Positions 1 to 7,747 are shown, counted from the first letter of the stretch. The stretch: 11,763 nt of DNA from an uncultured Lachnospiraceae bacterium (GCA_905207905.1 CAJLNC010000072.1:1-11763), one strand, 5' to 3'. Translations and numbers: made by a program. Notes: a model not told the origin generated them from the letters alone.

Positions 1-1851
1 AGGATCTACCGCATTTCCTTTGGACTTACTCATCTTCTGTCCGTTTTCATCCTGAACATGTCCCAGAACAATAACATTTCTGTAAGGAGCCTTGTTAAAC
101 AGCAGGGTAGACTCTGCCAGAAGGGAGTAGAACCATCCTCTGGTCTGATCCACAGCTTCAGAGATAAACTGAGCCGGGAACTGCTGCTCAAATACTTCTT
201 TATTTTCAAAGGGATAGTGATGCTGGGCAAAAGGCATGGCCCCGGAGTCAAACCAGCAGTCGATCACCTCAGGTACCCGGTGCATGGTTTTGCCGCACTT
301 GGGACAGGGAATGGTGATCTCATCAATATAGGGGCGGTGCAGTTCCACCGTCTTGGCCGCCTCATTACCGCTCATCTCAAAGAGTTCCTGACGGCTGCCG
401 ATAGAATGCATATGGCCGCAGTCCTCACAGTACCAGATATTCAAGGGAGTTCCCCAGTAACGGTTTCTGGAAATGCCCCAGTCCTGCACGTTCTCCAGCC
501 AGTCTCCGAAGCGGCCCTTGCCGATGCTCTCCGGAATCCAGTTGATCGTATTATTGTTGGCGATCAGCTGCTCTTTTACAGCAGTCATCTTAATAAACCA
601 GGATTCTCTTGCATAGTAGATCAGCGGAGTATCGCAGCGCCAGCAGTGGGGATACTCATGTTCAAAGTTGGGAGCCTCATAGAGCTTCCCTTCCTTCTCC
701 AGATCCACCAGAATAGGCTTATCCGCATCTTTTACAAACATGCCACCGTAGGGAGTCTCCGGGCTCATCTCACCCTTGCCGTCCACAAACTGTACAAAGG
801 GCAGGTCATAATTGCGGCCCACCCGGCCGTCATCCTCACCAAAGGCGGGAGCAATGTGGACAATACCGGTACCGTCTGACATGGTCACATAGGTATCGCA
901 CACTAAGAAGTGGGCTTTTTTGTGCTGCTTTTCTGCTGCTTCTCCTGCGCAGGCAAATAAAGGCTCGTATTCCCGGTACTCCAGATCCTTACCCTTGCAG
1001 GTCTCCAGAATCTCATAGGCCTTTATGCCCTTCTCCTCGTCTCCCAGCTTTCCAAGCACCTTGTCTAACAGTGCCTCTGCCATGTAATAGGTATAGCCGT
1101 CCGCAGCCTTCACCTTGCAGTAGCTCTCCTCCGGATGGGTACAGAGAGCCAGATTGGAGGGCAGCGTCCAGGGCGTGGTGGTCCATGCCAGGAAATATGC
1201 GTCCTCATCCTTTGCCTTAAAGCGGACAATGGCAGAGCGCTCCTTTACTGTCTTATAGCCCTGAGCCACCTCCTGGGCAGACAGGGGAGTTCCGCAGCGG
1301 GGACAATAGGGAACTACCTTAAAGCCCTTGTACAAAAGGCCTTTGTCCCAGATCTCCTTCAATGCCCACCACTCGGACTCAATATAATCGTCATGATAAG
1401 TCACATAAGGATGATCCATATCTGCCCAGAAACCAACGGTACCGGAGAAATCCTCCCACATACCCTTGTATTTCCAAACGCTCTCCTTACACTTATCAAT
1501 AAAGGGAACCAGACCGTACTCTTCGATCTGTTCCTTTCCATCCAAGCCCAAAAGCTTTTCCACTTCCAGCTCTACCGGAAGTCCGTGGGTGTCCCATCCA
1601 GCCTTTCTGGGAACCATCTTTCCCTTCATGGTCTGATATCTGGGAATCATATCCTTGATCACCCTGGTGAGCACATGGCCGATATGGGGCTTTCCGTTGG
1701 CAGTGGGGGGCCCATCATAGAAGGTATACATTGGGCTGCCTTCCCTCTGCTTCATGCTCTTTTCAAAAATCTGATTTTCTTTCCAGAAATTTTCTGTATT
1801 TTTTTCCCGGTCAACAAAATTCAAGTTTGTCGAAACTTTATCGTATAACAT
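1..1851 (-). CDS. ileS: Isoleucyl-tRNA synthetase, N-terminal 617 residues (partial; runs off the left edge)
   Basis: Cytoplasmic class I synthetase that activates isoleucine with ATP and charges tRNA-Ile. The ATG at 1851-1849 has a GGAGG site just upstream, and exactly 617 codons fit before the window ends. Seen motifs: DGPPTANGKPHIGH with HIGH at residues 56-59, GWDTHGLPVE soon after, two CxxC pairs in the zinc-binding insertion (WYCEDCGHMH and PCPKCGK), DCWFDSGAMPF, and QKMSKSKGN with KMSKS at residues 606-610, close to the cut. The anticodon-binding and C-terminal domains are outside. The short N-terminus, the GWDTHGLPVE form and the EYGLVPFIDKC stretch look like the eukaryote/archaea-like IleRS2 group rather than E. 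coli-type IleRS1; this subtype call is from memory of the families. It has its own promoter and follows the DUF624 gene by 176 bp. Identity as ileS is very sure. Confidence 0.97.
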   Translation of the reverse strand, partial: MLYDKVSTNLNFVDREKNTENFWKENQIFEKSMKQREGSPMYTFYDGPPTANGKPHIGHVLTRVIKDMIPRYQTMKGKMVPRKAGWDTHGLPVELEVEKLLGLDGKEQIEEYGLVPFIDKCKESVWKYKGMWEDFSGTVGFWADMDHPYVTYHDDYIESEWWALKEIWDKGLLYKGFKVVPYCPRCGTPLSAQEVAQGYKTVKERSAIVRFKAKDEDAYFLAWTTTPWTLPSNLALCTHPEESYCKVKAADGYTYYMAEALLDKVLGKLGDEEKGIKAYEILETCKGKDLEYREYEPLFACAGEAAEKQHKKAHFLVCDTYVTMSDGTGIVHIAPAFGEDDGRVGRNYDLPFVQFVDGKGEMSPETPYGGMFVKDADKPILVDLEKEGKLYEAPNFEHEYPHCWRCDTPLIYYARESWFIKMTAVKEQLIANNNTINWIPESIGKGRFGDWLENVQDWGISRNRYWGTPLNIWYCEDCGHMHSIGSRQELFEMSGNEAAKTVELHRPYIDEITIPCPKCGKTMHRVPEVIDCWFDSGAMPFAQHHYPFENKEVFEQQFPAQFISEAVDQTRGWFYSLLAESTLLFNKAPYRNVIVLGHVQDENGQKMSKSKGNAVDP

Positions 1852-1911
1852 GTTCTTCCTCCTTCAGAAGAATAGAAATATCCTGTTTTTACGCCTGATT
1901 GCGCAACTTTC

Positions 1912-1940
1912 ATTATTACATAAAGGGGGGCTTTTGTCAA
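1912..1940 (-). promoter_or_regulatory. Sigma-A-type promoter of ileS
   Basis: On the minus strand a perfect -35 TTGACA (1940-1935), a 17 bp spacer and AATAAT (1917-1912, one mismatch to TATAAT) preceded by an extended -10 TGT. The predicted start near 1905 gives a leader of only about 54 nt, too short for a T-box, so ileS does not appear to carry the attenuator common on Firmicute synthetase genes. The promoter lies between the two arms of an imperfect inverted repeat, GCCTGATTGCGC at 1893-1904 and GCGAATCAGGC at 1951-1961. No terminator separates it from the DUF624 gene, so some read-through is possible. Confidence 0.8.
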
Positions 1941-2027
1941 TTTTTTTGCCGCGAATCAGGCAATCATCAGCGCAAAATCACTATAAAATAAAAAATTGCA
2001 AACAAAACTTTCCTGCAGCTCCCCCTG

Positions 2028-2666
2028 CTACCCCTCAGTCTCCTCAGACGGCATCAATTTTTTGATAGGCTTATGAAGAAGCAGGCTGTTCACCCAGGCC
2101 AGAAAGGAAAAGCCGCAGAGCAGCCATACCAGAAGCCCATACGCAATGGTATAGCCGTTCCAGAAGGTGAGCAAGACGGCTCCCACCAGCACTGCGATCA
2201 TGCAGAAAGTCCTTGGCAGCTGGGCCAGGGAAAGCAGCAGCGCATTTTTCATCGTTCGGAACACGGTATTATAAAACCTGGACTGAAGAGGAAACACATA
2301 CACAAAAATCATCAGCCAGATCAGAGTGCCCAGATACACCGCCAGCCGCATAAGGGTGCCCAAAGTCCCTTCCACTCCGTTTACCAGGTAGAAGTCCAGT
2401 CCCAAAATGCCTGCAAAGACTGCCATCACCAGCCAGATGACTGTGGACTGGCGAAAGTTTTCTTTGAACGAACGAAAAAAGGATTTTGTAATATACCCCT
2501 CCTCCTGATCCCGCATTTTCAGCATCACATAGCACAGGGCAGTGACAGCGGCCCCAATGGTCACAATGGGAAGGCAGCATAGAATAAATATAAGATTCAA
2601 GATCATCATGTCCGCTGCCCGGGACATTTTCTGAAACAGCGGACCGTCTATATTAAAGATACCCAT
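2028..2666 (-). CDS. DUF624 (YesL-like) integral membrane protein
   Basis: A 212-residue hydrophobic protein with about five predicted membrane segments (roughly residues 21-47, 76-96, 105-127, 152-170 and 173-197). The N-terminal pattern, with LPIVTIGAAVTALCYV after a short amphipathic start and then a charged SFFRSFKENFRQS loop, is typical of the DUF624/YesL family. Members are often found near carbohydrate-utilisation or transport genes, but no molecular function is established, and no such genes are seen here. The ATG at 2666 is preceded by AAGGAGGT that overlaps the stop codon of the upstream hydrolase gene; only 2 bp separate the two genes, so translation is probably coupled. Stop is TAG at 2030-2028. 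Family assignment is fairly sure; role unknown. Confidence 0.85.
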   Translation of the reverse strand: MGIFNIDGPLFQKMSRAADMMILNLIFILCCLPIVTIGAAVTALCYVMLKMRDQEEGYITKSFFRSFKENFRQSTVIWLVMAVFAGILGLDFYLVNGVEGTLGTLMRLAVYLGTLIWLMIFVYVFPLQSRFYNTVFRTMKNALLLSLAQLPRTFCMIAVLVGAVLLTFWNGYTIAYGLLVWLLCGFSFLAWVNSLLLHKPIKKLMPSEETEG

Positions 2667-2668
2667 CC

Positions 2669-3616
2669 TTACCTCCTTTCATTCTTTCCCAGCAGAGGCT
2701 GTATCCACTCCCAGATATCCTGATAGACATCCTGCCGGTTCCGTTCATTGAGGATCTCATGGCGGTCATTGGGATAAAGCCTGCATTCCACCTGCTTTAC
2801 CCCTGCGGATCGCACTGACACAACCGCCTGCTTTACGCCCAGTCCGTAATTTCCCACCGGGTCATCCTCCCCTGCAATAAAAAACACCGGAAGGTCCTTT
2901 GGCATCCTTGCCAGATTTTTCGGTTTGGTAAGATAATGGATACTGTAAAGCATATGGTAGTAGCCGTTCAGCGTAAAAGTAAACCGGGTGCGCCGATCCG
3001 CCCTGTAAGCATCCACCACCGCCTCGTCTGTGGACAGCCAGTCCTGAGGCGTCCGCACAGGCTCAAATTTTTTATTAAAATTTCCCATAACCATTCTGGT
3101 TACCAGACGGCTTCTGTGCTCCCATCCAAAAAACAGCGCAAGAACACGGCAAAATCCCATACCAAACCGCGTCTCTAGGGCTGAATGCCAGCCCGTTCCG
3201 CAGATAATAGCTCCATCCAGCCATTTTCCATGAATGCAAAGATACTGCCTTGCCAGAAAGGATCCCATGCTGTGACCCAAAAGGATGTAGGGAACTCCGT
3301 GGTATTTCTCCTGGGTGATCCTCTGCAGCTCTCTCATATCTGCAAGAAGCATCTTATTTCCCTCTGTTCTGGCAAAATATCCCCAATATTTCTCTGACCG
3401 AACGGAATCTCCATGGCCCAGGTGGTCATTTCCCACCACCGCCACCCCATGGTTGTTCAAAAAACGGGCAAACTCATCGTACCGTTCGATAAATTCCTGC
3501 ATCCCGTGGGCAATCTGAAGAACGCCCCTCACTGGCCCATCCGGGATCCACTCTACTGCATGAATCTGGGTCAGCCCATCTGCCGAAGGGTATTTGAAAT
3601 GTGTGATCTGCGGCAT
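2669..3616 (-). CDS. Alpha/beta hydrolase of the serine aminopeptidase S33 / monoacylglycerol lipase-like (Hydrolase_4) family
   Basis: A 315-residue alpha/beta hydrolase without a signal peptide, so probably cytoplasmic. Seen: oxyanion-hole HG at about residues 37-38 (AHGMQE), NDHLGHGDS at about 63-71, nucleophile elbow GHSMG with Ser116, acid in GEDDPVG (Asp251 or Asp252), and catalytic His286 in NDRHEIL. The whole triad is present, so it should be active, probably on lipid esters or a similar small ester; the substrate cannot be told from sequence. A TTG at 3658 in the same frame would give 14 more residues and overlap ksgA, but the ATG at 3616 has AGGAAGG at ideal distance, so I chose it. 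It starts 4 bp after the ksgA stop, with its ribosome site inside the end of ksgA, and ends 2 bp before the DUF624 start. Confidence 0.9.
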   Translation of the reverse strand: MPQITHFKYPSADGLTQIHAVEWIPDGPVRGVLQIAHGMQEFIERYDEFARFLNNHGVAVVGNDHLGHGDSVRSEKYWGYFARTEGNKMLLADMRELQRITQEKYHGVPYILLGHSMGSFLARQYLCIHGKWLDGAIICGTGWHSALETRFGMGFCRVLALFFGWEHRSRLVTRMVMGNFNKKFEPVRTPQDWLSTDEAVVDAYRADRRTRFTFTLNGYYHMLYSIHYLTKPKNLARMPKDLPVFFIAGEDDPVGNYGLGVKQAVVSVRSAGVKQVECRLYPNDRHEILNERNRQDVYQDIWEWIQPLLGKNERR

Positions 3617-3620
3617 TTTT

Positions 3621-4487
3621 TCACCTTCCTTTACACAATAAATCTGTAAGCCGTGCAAACTGCTGCAATGTAAGGGCCTCCCCCCGAATATTTTCCGGCA
3701 CTCCCATTTCTCTCAGCGCTTCTGCCACCGCCGCCTTAGAAAAGGGGATCTCCGGGGAATTGTTCAGCCCGTTCATCATAGTCTTTCGTCTCTGATTAAA
3801 GGAAGCACGGATAATCTTAAACAGCATTCCTTCATCCTGCACCTGCACCGGCAAAGTCTCATGGCAGGTAAGCCGGATCACTGCGCTGCCGATCTTTGGT
3901 CTTGGCATAAAGCAGTTGGGAGGCACGTTTGCAGCAATGTACGGTTGGGAATAATACTGCACTGCCAGAGACAGCGCCCCGTAATCTTTGGTGCCTGGCC
4001 CTGCCTGCATCCGCTCCGCCACTTCTTTCTGCACCATCACCGTAATACTCTGCACAGGAACATGTTTTTCAAACAGCCCCATAATAATGGGGGTAGTAAT
4101 ATAGTAGGGAAGATTGGCCACGATCTTCACCGGCCGTCCCCCGTTGTGTTTCCTCACCAGCTCCTCCAGATCTACCTTAAGAATATCCTGGTTGATCACT
4201 GTCACATTGGAATACTCCGCCAGAGTTTCCTCCAGTATGGGGATCAGCATCTTATCGATCTCCACAGAGATCACCTCCCTGGCCGCCTCTGCCAGGTACT
4301 GGGTCAGCGTCCCGATACCGGGGCCAATCTCCACTACGCAGTCTTCCCTTGTGATCTCTGCCGCTGCGATGATCTTATCCAGCACATGGGAATCGATCAA
4401 AAAATTCTGACCGAATTTCTTCTGGAAAGCAAACTCATATTTTTTGATAATTTCAATAGTCTTTTGCGGATTTGATAACTTCTCCAT
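3621..4487 (-). CDS. rsmA (ksgA): 16S rRNA (adenine1518/1519-N6)-dimethyltransferase
   Basis: Dimethylates two adjacent adenines in the 3'-terminal helix 45 of 16S rRNA with S-adenosylmethionine, a late step and quality check of 30S assembly; loss gives kasugamycin resistance in other bacteria. The 288-residue protein has the family length. Seen: KKFGQNFLID at about residues 24-33, SAM-binding motif I VEIGPGIGTLTQ at about 52-63, acidic VEID in motif II, catalytic NLPYY at 125-129, and RASFNQRRKTM at about 227-237. I start at the ATG at 4487, with AAAGGAAA upstream; an in-frame TTG at 4508 would add seven residues and has a poorer context. It lies 458 bp after tatD, with a repeat-rich spacer in place of the rnmV gene often found there, and is tightly followed by the hydrolase gene. 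I see no convincing promoter of its own in the spacer. Confidence 0.97.
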   Translation of the reverse strand: MEKLSNPQKTIEIIKKYEFAFQKKFGQNFLIDSHVLDKIIAAAEITREDCVVEIGPGIGTLTQYLAEAAREVISVEIDKMLIPILEETLAEYSNVTVINQDILKVDLEELVRKHNGGRPVKIVANLPYYITTPIIMGLFEKHVPVQSITVMVQKEVAERMQAGPGTKDYGALSLAVQYYSQPYIAANVPPNCFMPRPKIGSAVIRLTCHETLPVQVQDEGMLFKIIRASFNQRRKTMMNGLNNSPEIPFSKAAVAEALREMGVPENIRGEALTLQQFARLTDLLCKGR

Positions 4488-4546
4488 AGTTTCCTTTCTG
4501 CTCTGCAATTGCCCGGCCCGCCTGACCGGGCTCCTATCTGTTTTCT

Positions 4547-4750
4547 TTTTCCTTCTGCCTGGAGTCCCTGGCGGCTTTCTCTCTCCCTCCGCCCGGGGTT
4601 CTTGACGGCTTTGTCTCTCCTTCTGCCTGGAGTCCCTGGCGGCTTTCTCTCTCCCTCCGCCCGGGATCTCTGGCGGCTTTCTCTCTCCTTCTGCCAGGAG
4701 TCCCTGACGGCCTTCTCTCTCCCTCCGTCCGGGGTCTCTGCTACTTTTGT
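4547..4750. repeat. 34-bp tandem repeat, six copies, alternating between two variants
   Basis: Six head-to-tail 34-bp units at 4547-4580, 4581-4614, 4615-4648, 4649-4682, 4683-4716 and 4717-4750, with the remnant of a seventh starting at 4751. On the plus strand each begins CTCTCC and most end with CGGCTTTCT or CGGCTTTGT. Odd units carry TTCTGCCTGGAGTCCCTG and even units CCTCCGCCCGGGG, so the higher-order period is 68 bp. Copies 2-6 are contiguous with no indels, which suggests expansion by slippage or unequal exchange of a 68-bp pair. 34 is not a multiple of 3, so it does not encode a simple peptide repeat, although several frames stay open by composition. It sits between tatD and the ksgA start, and would be in the ksgA 5' leader if these genes are co-transcribed. 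Confidence 0.92.
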
Positions 4751-4863
4751 CTCTCTTTTACTCCTTGACAGAAAGCTGTTGAAAAAATGAAAAAAGAGAG
4801 ACAGCAAAAGAAAAAGCGTTCCAGGGCTTCCCCCATCCAATAAATGTCTGATGGGACATCCCT

Positions 4864-4900
4864 CCAGCCGGATCCGGCCGGAAAACTCCGGCCAGCCGGG
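4864..4900. repeat. Cluster of overlapping GC-rich palindromes downstream of tatD
   Basis: Contains the perfect 12-bp palindrome GCCGGATCCGGC (4867-4878), overlapping a perfect 7-bp hairpin GGCCGGA / TCCGGCC (4876-4882 and 4887-4893) with loop AAAC. CCAGCCGG occurs twice in direct orientation (4865-4872 and 4893-4900), so alternative pairings exist. It lies 46-82 bp past the tatD stop. There is no T-run next to the hairpin on the minus strand, so it is not a standard rho-independent terminator; it could slow or process the tatD-ksgA transcript. The rest of the spacer (4751-4863 and 4901-4945) holds short A/T-rich runs and weak hairpins only. Confidence 0.7.
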
Positions 4901-4945
4901 ACAGCGGGAACTTTGAACTCTTCTTTTGCGGCATCTCTCTATTCC

Positions 4946-5710
4946 TTAAAGACGGTACAGGTTTTTTGCATTTTCAAACATCACATCTTCTACCCGATCC
5001 TCTGTCAGTCCTTTGATGGCAGCGATCTCCTTCACCACCTGGGGAAGGTAGAGAGAGCTGTTGCGCTGACCTCTGTGAGGTTCCGGGGCAAGATAAGGAC
5101 AATCTGTCTCCGTCACCAGATATTCCAGGGGAATATCCTTTACTACTTCCTTTAACACTCTGGCATTCTTAAAGGTAACTACCCCTCCGATACCCAGATA
5201 ATAGCCCATGCGGACGTATTCCCTGGCGATTTCCAGAGAACCGGAAAAACAGTGGATCACTCCGCCGGTACTGCCGGCATGTTCTGACCGGATAATCTCC
5301 AGAGTCTCCTGGGCAGCATCCCGGCTGTGGACATTCACGGGAAGATCTACCTCTCTGGCCAGATGAAGCTGTCGGATAAATCCTTCCCGCTGCACCTGCC
5401 TGGATTCCCGGTTCCAGTGGTAGTCCAGTCCGATCTCACCCACCGCCACTGTCTTACCCAGCAGACACAGCTCCCGCAGTTCTTCCAGCACCTCGTCATT
5501 CAGACAGCCGATCTCATCGGGGTGGATTCCCACAGCAGCGTACACACTGCCATAGCGGGAGGAGAGAGCCACACTCTCTCTTACTCCCCGCAGGCTGGCT
5601 CCCACATTCACCACATACTCAATTCCCTGCTCCCGCAGAGAGCCAAGAAGTTCTTCCCGATCTTCCTCAAACGCCTTATCATCGTAGTGGGCATGCGTAT
5701 CAAATATCAT
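4946..5710 (-). CDS. tatD (yabD-type): TatD-family metal-dependent hydrolase / DNase
   Basis: A 254-residue TIM-barrel amidohydrolase of the TatD family, cytoplasmic. Known members are divalent-metal 3'-5' exonucleases or deoxyribonucleases acting in DNA repair or turnover. The metal ligands are all present: DTHAHYDD (His6, His8), GEIGLDYHW (Glu92), NVHSRDA (His128), VIHCFSG (His153) and TETDCPYLAPEPHRG (Asp203). Length is normal. The ATG at 5710 has GAGAGG about 8 nt upstream. It lies 57 bp downstream of metG, in the metG-tatD order conserved in many Firmicutes, and probably shares the metG transcript. The usual next gene, rnmV, is not present. Confidence 0.95.
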   Translation of the reverse strand: MIFDTHAHYDDKAFEEDREELLGSLREQGIEYVVNVGASLRGVRESVALSSRYGSVYAAVGIHPDEIGCLNDEVLEELRELCLLGKTVAVGEIGLDYHWNRESRQVQREGFIRQLHLAREVDLPVNVHSRDAAQETLEIIRSEHAGSTGGVIHCFSGSLEIAREYVRMGYYLGIGGVVTFKNARVLKEVVKDIPLEYLVTETDCPYLAPEPHRGQRNSSLYLPQVVKEIAAIKGLTEDRVEDVMFENAKNLYRL

Positions 5711-5767
5711 CCTTGAAACCTCTCTTCTCTGATTGCATTTCCTTCATGGTTTCCGATGGCCTGTTCC

Positions 5768-7747
5768 TTAACAGATCTCTGCTCCGGAGGGCATGGGTTT
5801 TTCCGGGGTGAGGAGGGCCAGATTTCCCTCTGCATCCTCTGCGCACAGCAGCATTCCCTCAGAGAGGATCCCCGCCAGCTTTGCAGGCTTTAAGTTCACA
5901 AGAACCATCACCTTTTTGCCCACCATCTCTTCTGCGCTGTAGTGGCCCTTGATACCGGATACAATCTGTTTTACCTGGCTTCCGATCTTTACCTGGGAGC
6001 AGAGAAGTTTTCTGGACTTCTTCACTTCCTCGCAGGCAATGATCTCTCCCACCTGGAACTGAAGTTTTTCAAAATCATCAAAGGTGATCTCCTCCTTGGG
6101 CTCCAGGTCGATCACCTGCTTTCCATCCGCTGCCTCTTTGCTTTCCTCCTCTGCTTTTGCAGTCTCCGCAGCAGAAGGATGGAGCTTTTCCACCTTCTCC
6201 AGCACTTCCTTCAGATCCAGTCTTGCAAAAAGAATCTCCGGCTTCTCTGTCACTTTTGTTCCAGATACATACTGACCGTACTGATCCATATGTTCAAAGC
6301 CTCGCTTTTCACCGTTTAACTGTCCCAAAATCTTCTGGGAGGTCTCCGGCATAAAGGATTCCAGAAGCTCTGCGCCAATGCAGATGCTCTCCACCAGATT
6401 GTAGAGCACCTCTGCCAGCCGATCCTGCTTTGTCTCATCCTTGGCCAAAGCCCAGGGCATGGTCTCGTCAATATATTTATTACAGCGTTTAAACAGAGTG
6501 AAGATCTCTGTGATAGCATCTGCCACCCGAAGATCATCCATCTTGGCTGCGGCCTTCTTCGGCGTCTCCAAAACTACGGTTTTCAGCTCTTCATCCACCG
6601 GCTCTGTCACTCCTGTGGATCTTACCACGCCGCCGAAATACTTATTGCTCATGGAAATGGTCCGGTTAACCAGATTGCCCAGAGTGTTGGCCAGATCGGA
6701 ATTCAACCGCTCCACCATCAGCTCCCAGCTGATCACTCCGTCGTTTTCAAAGGGCATCTCATGAAGCACAAAGTAACGCACCGCATCCACTCCGAAGAAA
6801 TCTGCAAGCTCATCGGCATACAGTACATTTCCCTTGGACTTACTCATCTTGCCGTCTCCCTGAAGCAGCCAGGGATGACCGAATATCTGCTTTGGCAAAG
6901 GCAGATCCAGAGCCATCAAAAAGATGGGCCAGTAAATCGTATGAAAACGGATAATATCCTTGCCGATCAGATGAAGGTCTGCAGGCCAGTCCTTTTTAAA
7001 CTGCTCAGTACTGTCCCCATCGCAGTCATAGCCGATACCGGTAATGTAATTCGTAAGAGCATCCAGCCACACATAAGTCACATGCTTGGGATCAAAATCT
7101 ACCGGAATCCCCCAGGTAAAGGAGGTTCTGGACACGCACAGATCCTGAAGGCCGGGAAGCAGGAAATTGTTCATCATCTCATTTTTCCTGGAAACCGGCT
7201 GAATAAACTCCGGATGAGTATTAATATGCTCAATGAGACGGTCTGCATATTTGCTCATGCGGAAAAAGTACGCCTCCTCCTTGGCCGGAACCACCGGGCG
7301 CCCGCAGTCCGGACACTTTCCATCCACCAGCTGGGATTCTGTAAAAAAGGATTCACAGGGAGTGCAGTACAGCCCTTCATAATATCCTTTATAAATGTCG
7401 CCCTGGTCATACAGCTTTTTAAAGATCTTCTGTACCTGCTTCTCATGATAATCATCTGTGGTACGGATAAATTTGTCATAGGAAGTATTCATCAGATCCC
7501 AGATACGCTTGATCTCGCTGGCGGCGTCGTCTACAAACTGCTTGGGCGTCACCCCTGCATCCTTGGCTTTCAGCTCCACTTTCTGCCCATGCTCATCGGT
7601 TCCTGTCTGAAAAAACACATCATATCCCTGAGCCCTCTTAAACCGGGCAATACTGTCTGCCAGCACAATCTCATAGGTATTTCCAATATGAGGCTTGCCG
7701 GAAGCATAGGCAATGGCTGTGGTCATATAATATTTTTTCTTGTCCAT
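5768..7747 (-). CDS. metG: Methionyl-tRNA synthetase with C-terminal tRNA-binding (EMAP/Trbp111-like) domain
   Basis: Cytoplasmic class I synthetase charging initiator and elongator tRNA-Met, complete at 659 residues. Seen: YASGKPHIGNTYE with the HIGH-equivalent HIGN at residues 20-23; a zinc-knuckle region with Cys128, Cys131, Cys145 and Cys148 (CTPC and CPDC); WLDALTNYITGIGY at about 227-240; KMSKS at 300-304; an anticodon-binding helical domain to about 515; a charged alanine/glutamate linker at about 522-553; and an OB-fold tRNA-binding domain from about 557 to the end (FQVGEI, LNLKPAKLAGILSEGMLLCA-like core). The C-terminal domain typically makes the enzyme dimeric. The ATG at 7747 has AGGAGAGG about 9 nt upstream. 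It is transcribed from its own promoter behind an attenuator-like leader and followed by tatD. Confidence 0.98.
   Translation of the reverse strand: MDKKKYYMTTAIAYASGKPHIGNTYEIVLADSIARFKRAQGYDVFFQTGTDEHGQKVELKAKDAGVTPKQFVDDAASEIKRIWDLMNTSYDKFIRTTDDYHEKQVQKIFKKLYDQGDIYKGYYEGLYCTPCESFFTESQLVDGKCPDCGRPVVPAKEEAYFFRMSKYADRLIEHINTHPEFIQPVSRKNEMMNNFLLPGLQDLCVSRTSFTWGIPVDFDPKHVTYVWLDALTNYITGIGYDCDGDSTEQFKKDWPADLHLIGKDIIRFHTIYWPIFLMALDLPLPKQIFGHPWLLQGDGKMSKSKGNVLYADELADFFGVDAVRYFVLHEMPFENDGVISWELMVERLNSDLANTLGNLVNRTISMSNKYFGGVVRSTGVTEPVDEELKTVVLETPKKAAAKMDDLRVADAITEIFTLFKRCNKYIDETMPWALAKDETKQDRLAEVLYNLVESICIGAELLESFMPETSQKILGQLNGEKRGFEHMDQYGQYVSGTKVTEKPEILFARLDLKEVLEKVEKLHPSAAETAKAEEESKEAADGKQVIDLEPKEEITFDDFEKLQFQVGEIIACEEVKKSRKLLCSQVKIGSQVKQIVSGIKGHYSAEEMVGKKVMVLVNLKPAKLAGILSEGMLLCAEDAEGNLALLTPEKPMPSGAEIC

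Noticed and set aside
58..879. Plus-strand reading frame of 273 codons opposite ileS
   Set aside because: It is antisense to a clear ileS reading frame with all synthetase motifs; its protein has no recognisable domain and it has no ribosome site. The frames at 1135-1848 and 6761-7930 (opposite ileS and metG) are the same kind of shadow.
1852..2027. T-box riboswitch upstream of ileS
   Set aside because: The strong promoter at 1912-1940 leaves only about 54 nt of leader, and no antiterminator or terminator pairing is visible.
3616..3658. Upstream TTG start of the alpha/beta hydrolase
   Set aside because: The ATG at 3616 has an AGGAAGG site at proper distance and avoids overlap with ksgA; the family fold also begins after it.
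4547..4750. CRISPR array
   Set aside because: The units are directly contiguous with no unique spacers and no cas genes are near; it is a plain tandem repeat.
4397..4840. Minus-strand 147-codon frame through the 34-bp repeats, with a hydrophobic start
   Set aside because: It starts at TTG without a ribosome site, overlaps the start of ksgA by about 90 bases, and its arginine/glutamate-rich sequence follows from the repeat composition. The plus-strand frame at 4509-4790 is rejected for the same reason.
5700..5750. A 15-codon frame (starting MKEMQSEKRG) overlapping the tatD start on the minus strand
   Set aside because: The ribosome site before it is weak and a frame this short is expected by chance; it could be a coupling peptide but nothing supports it.
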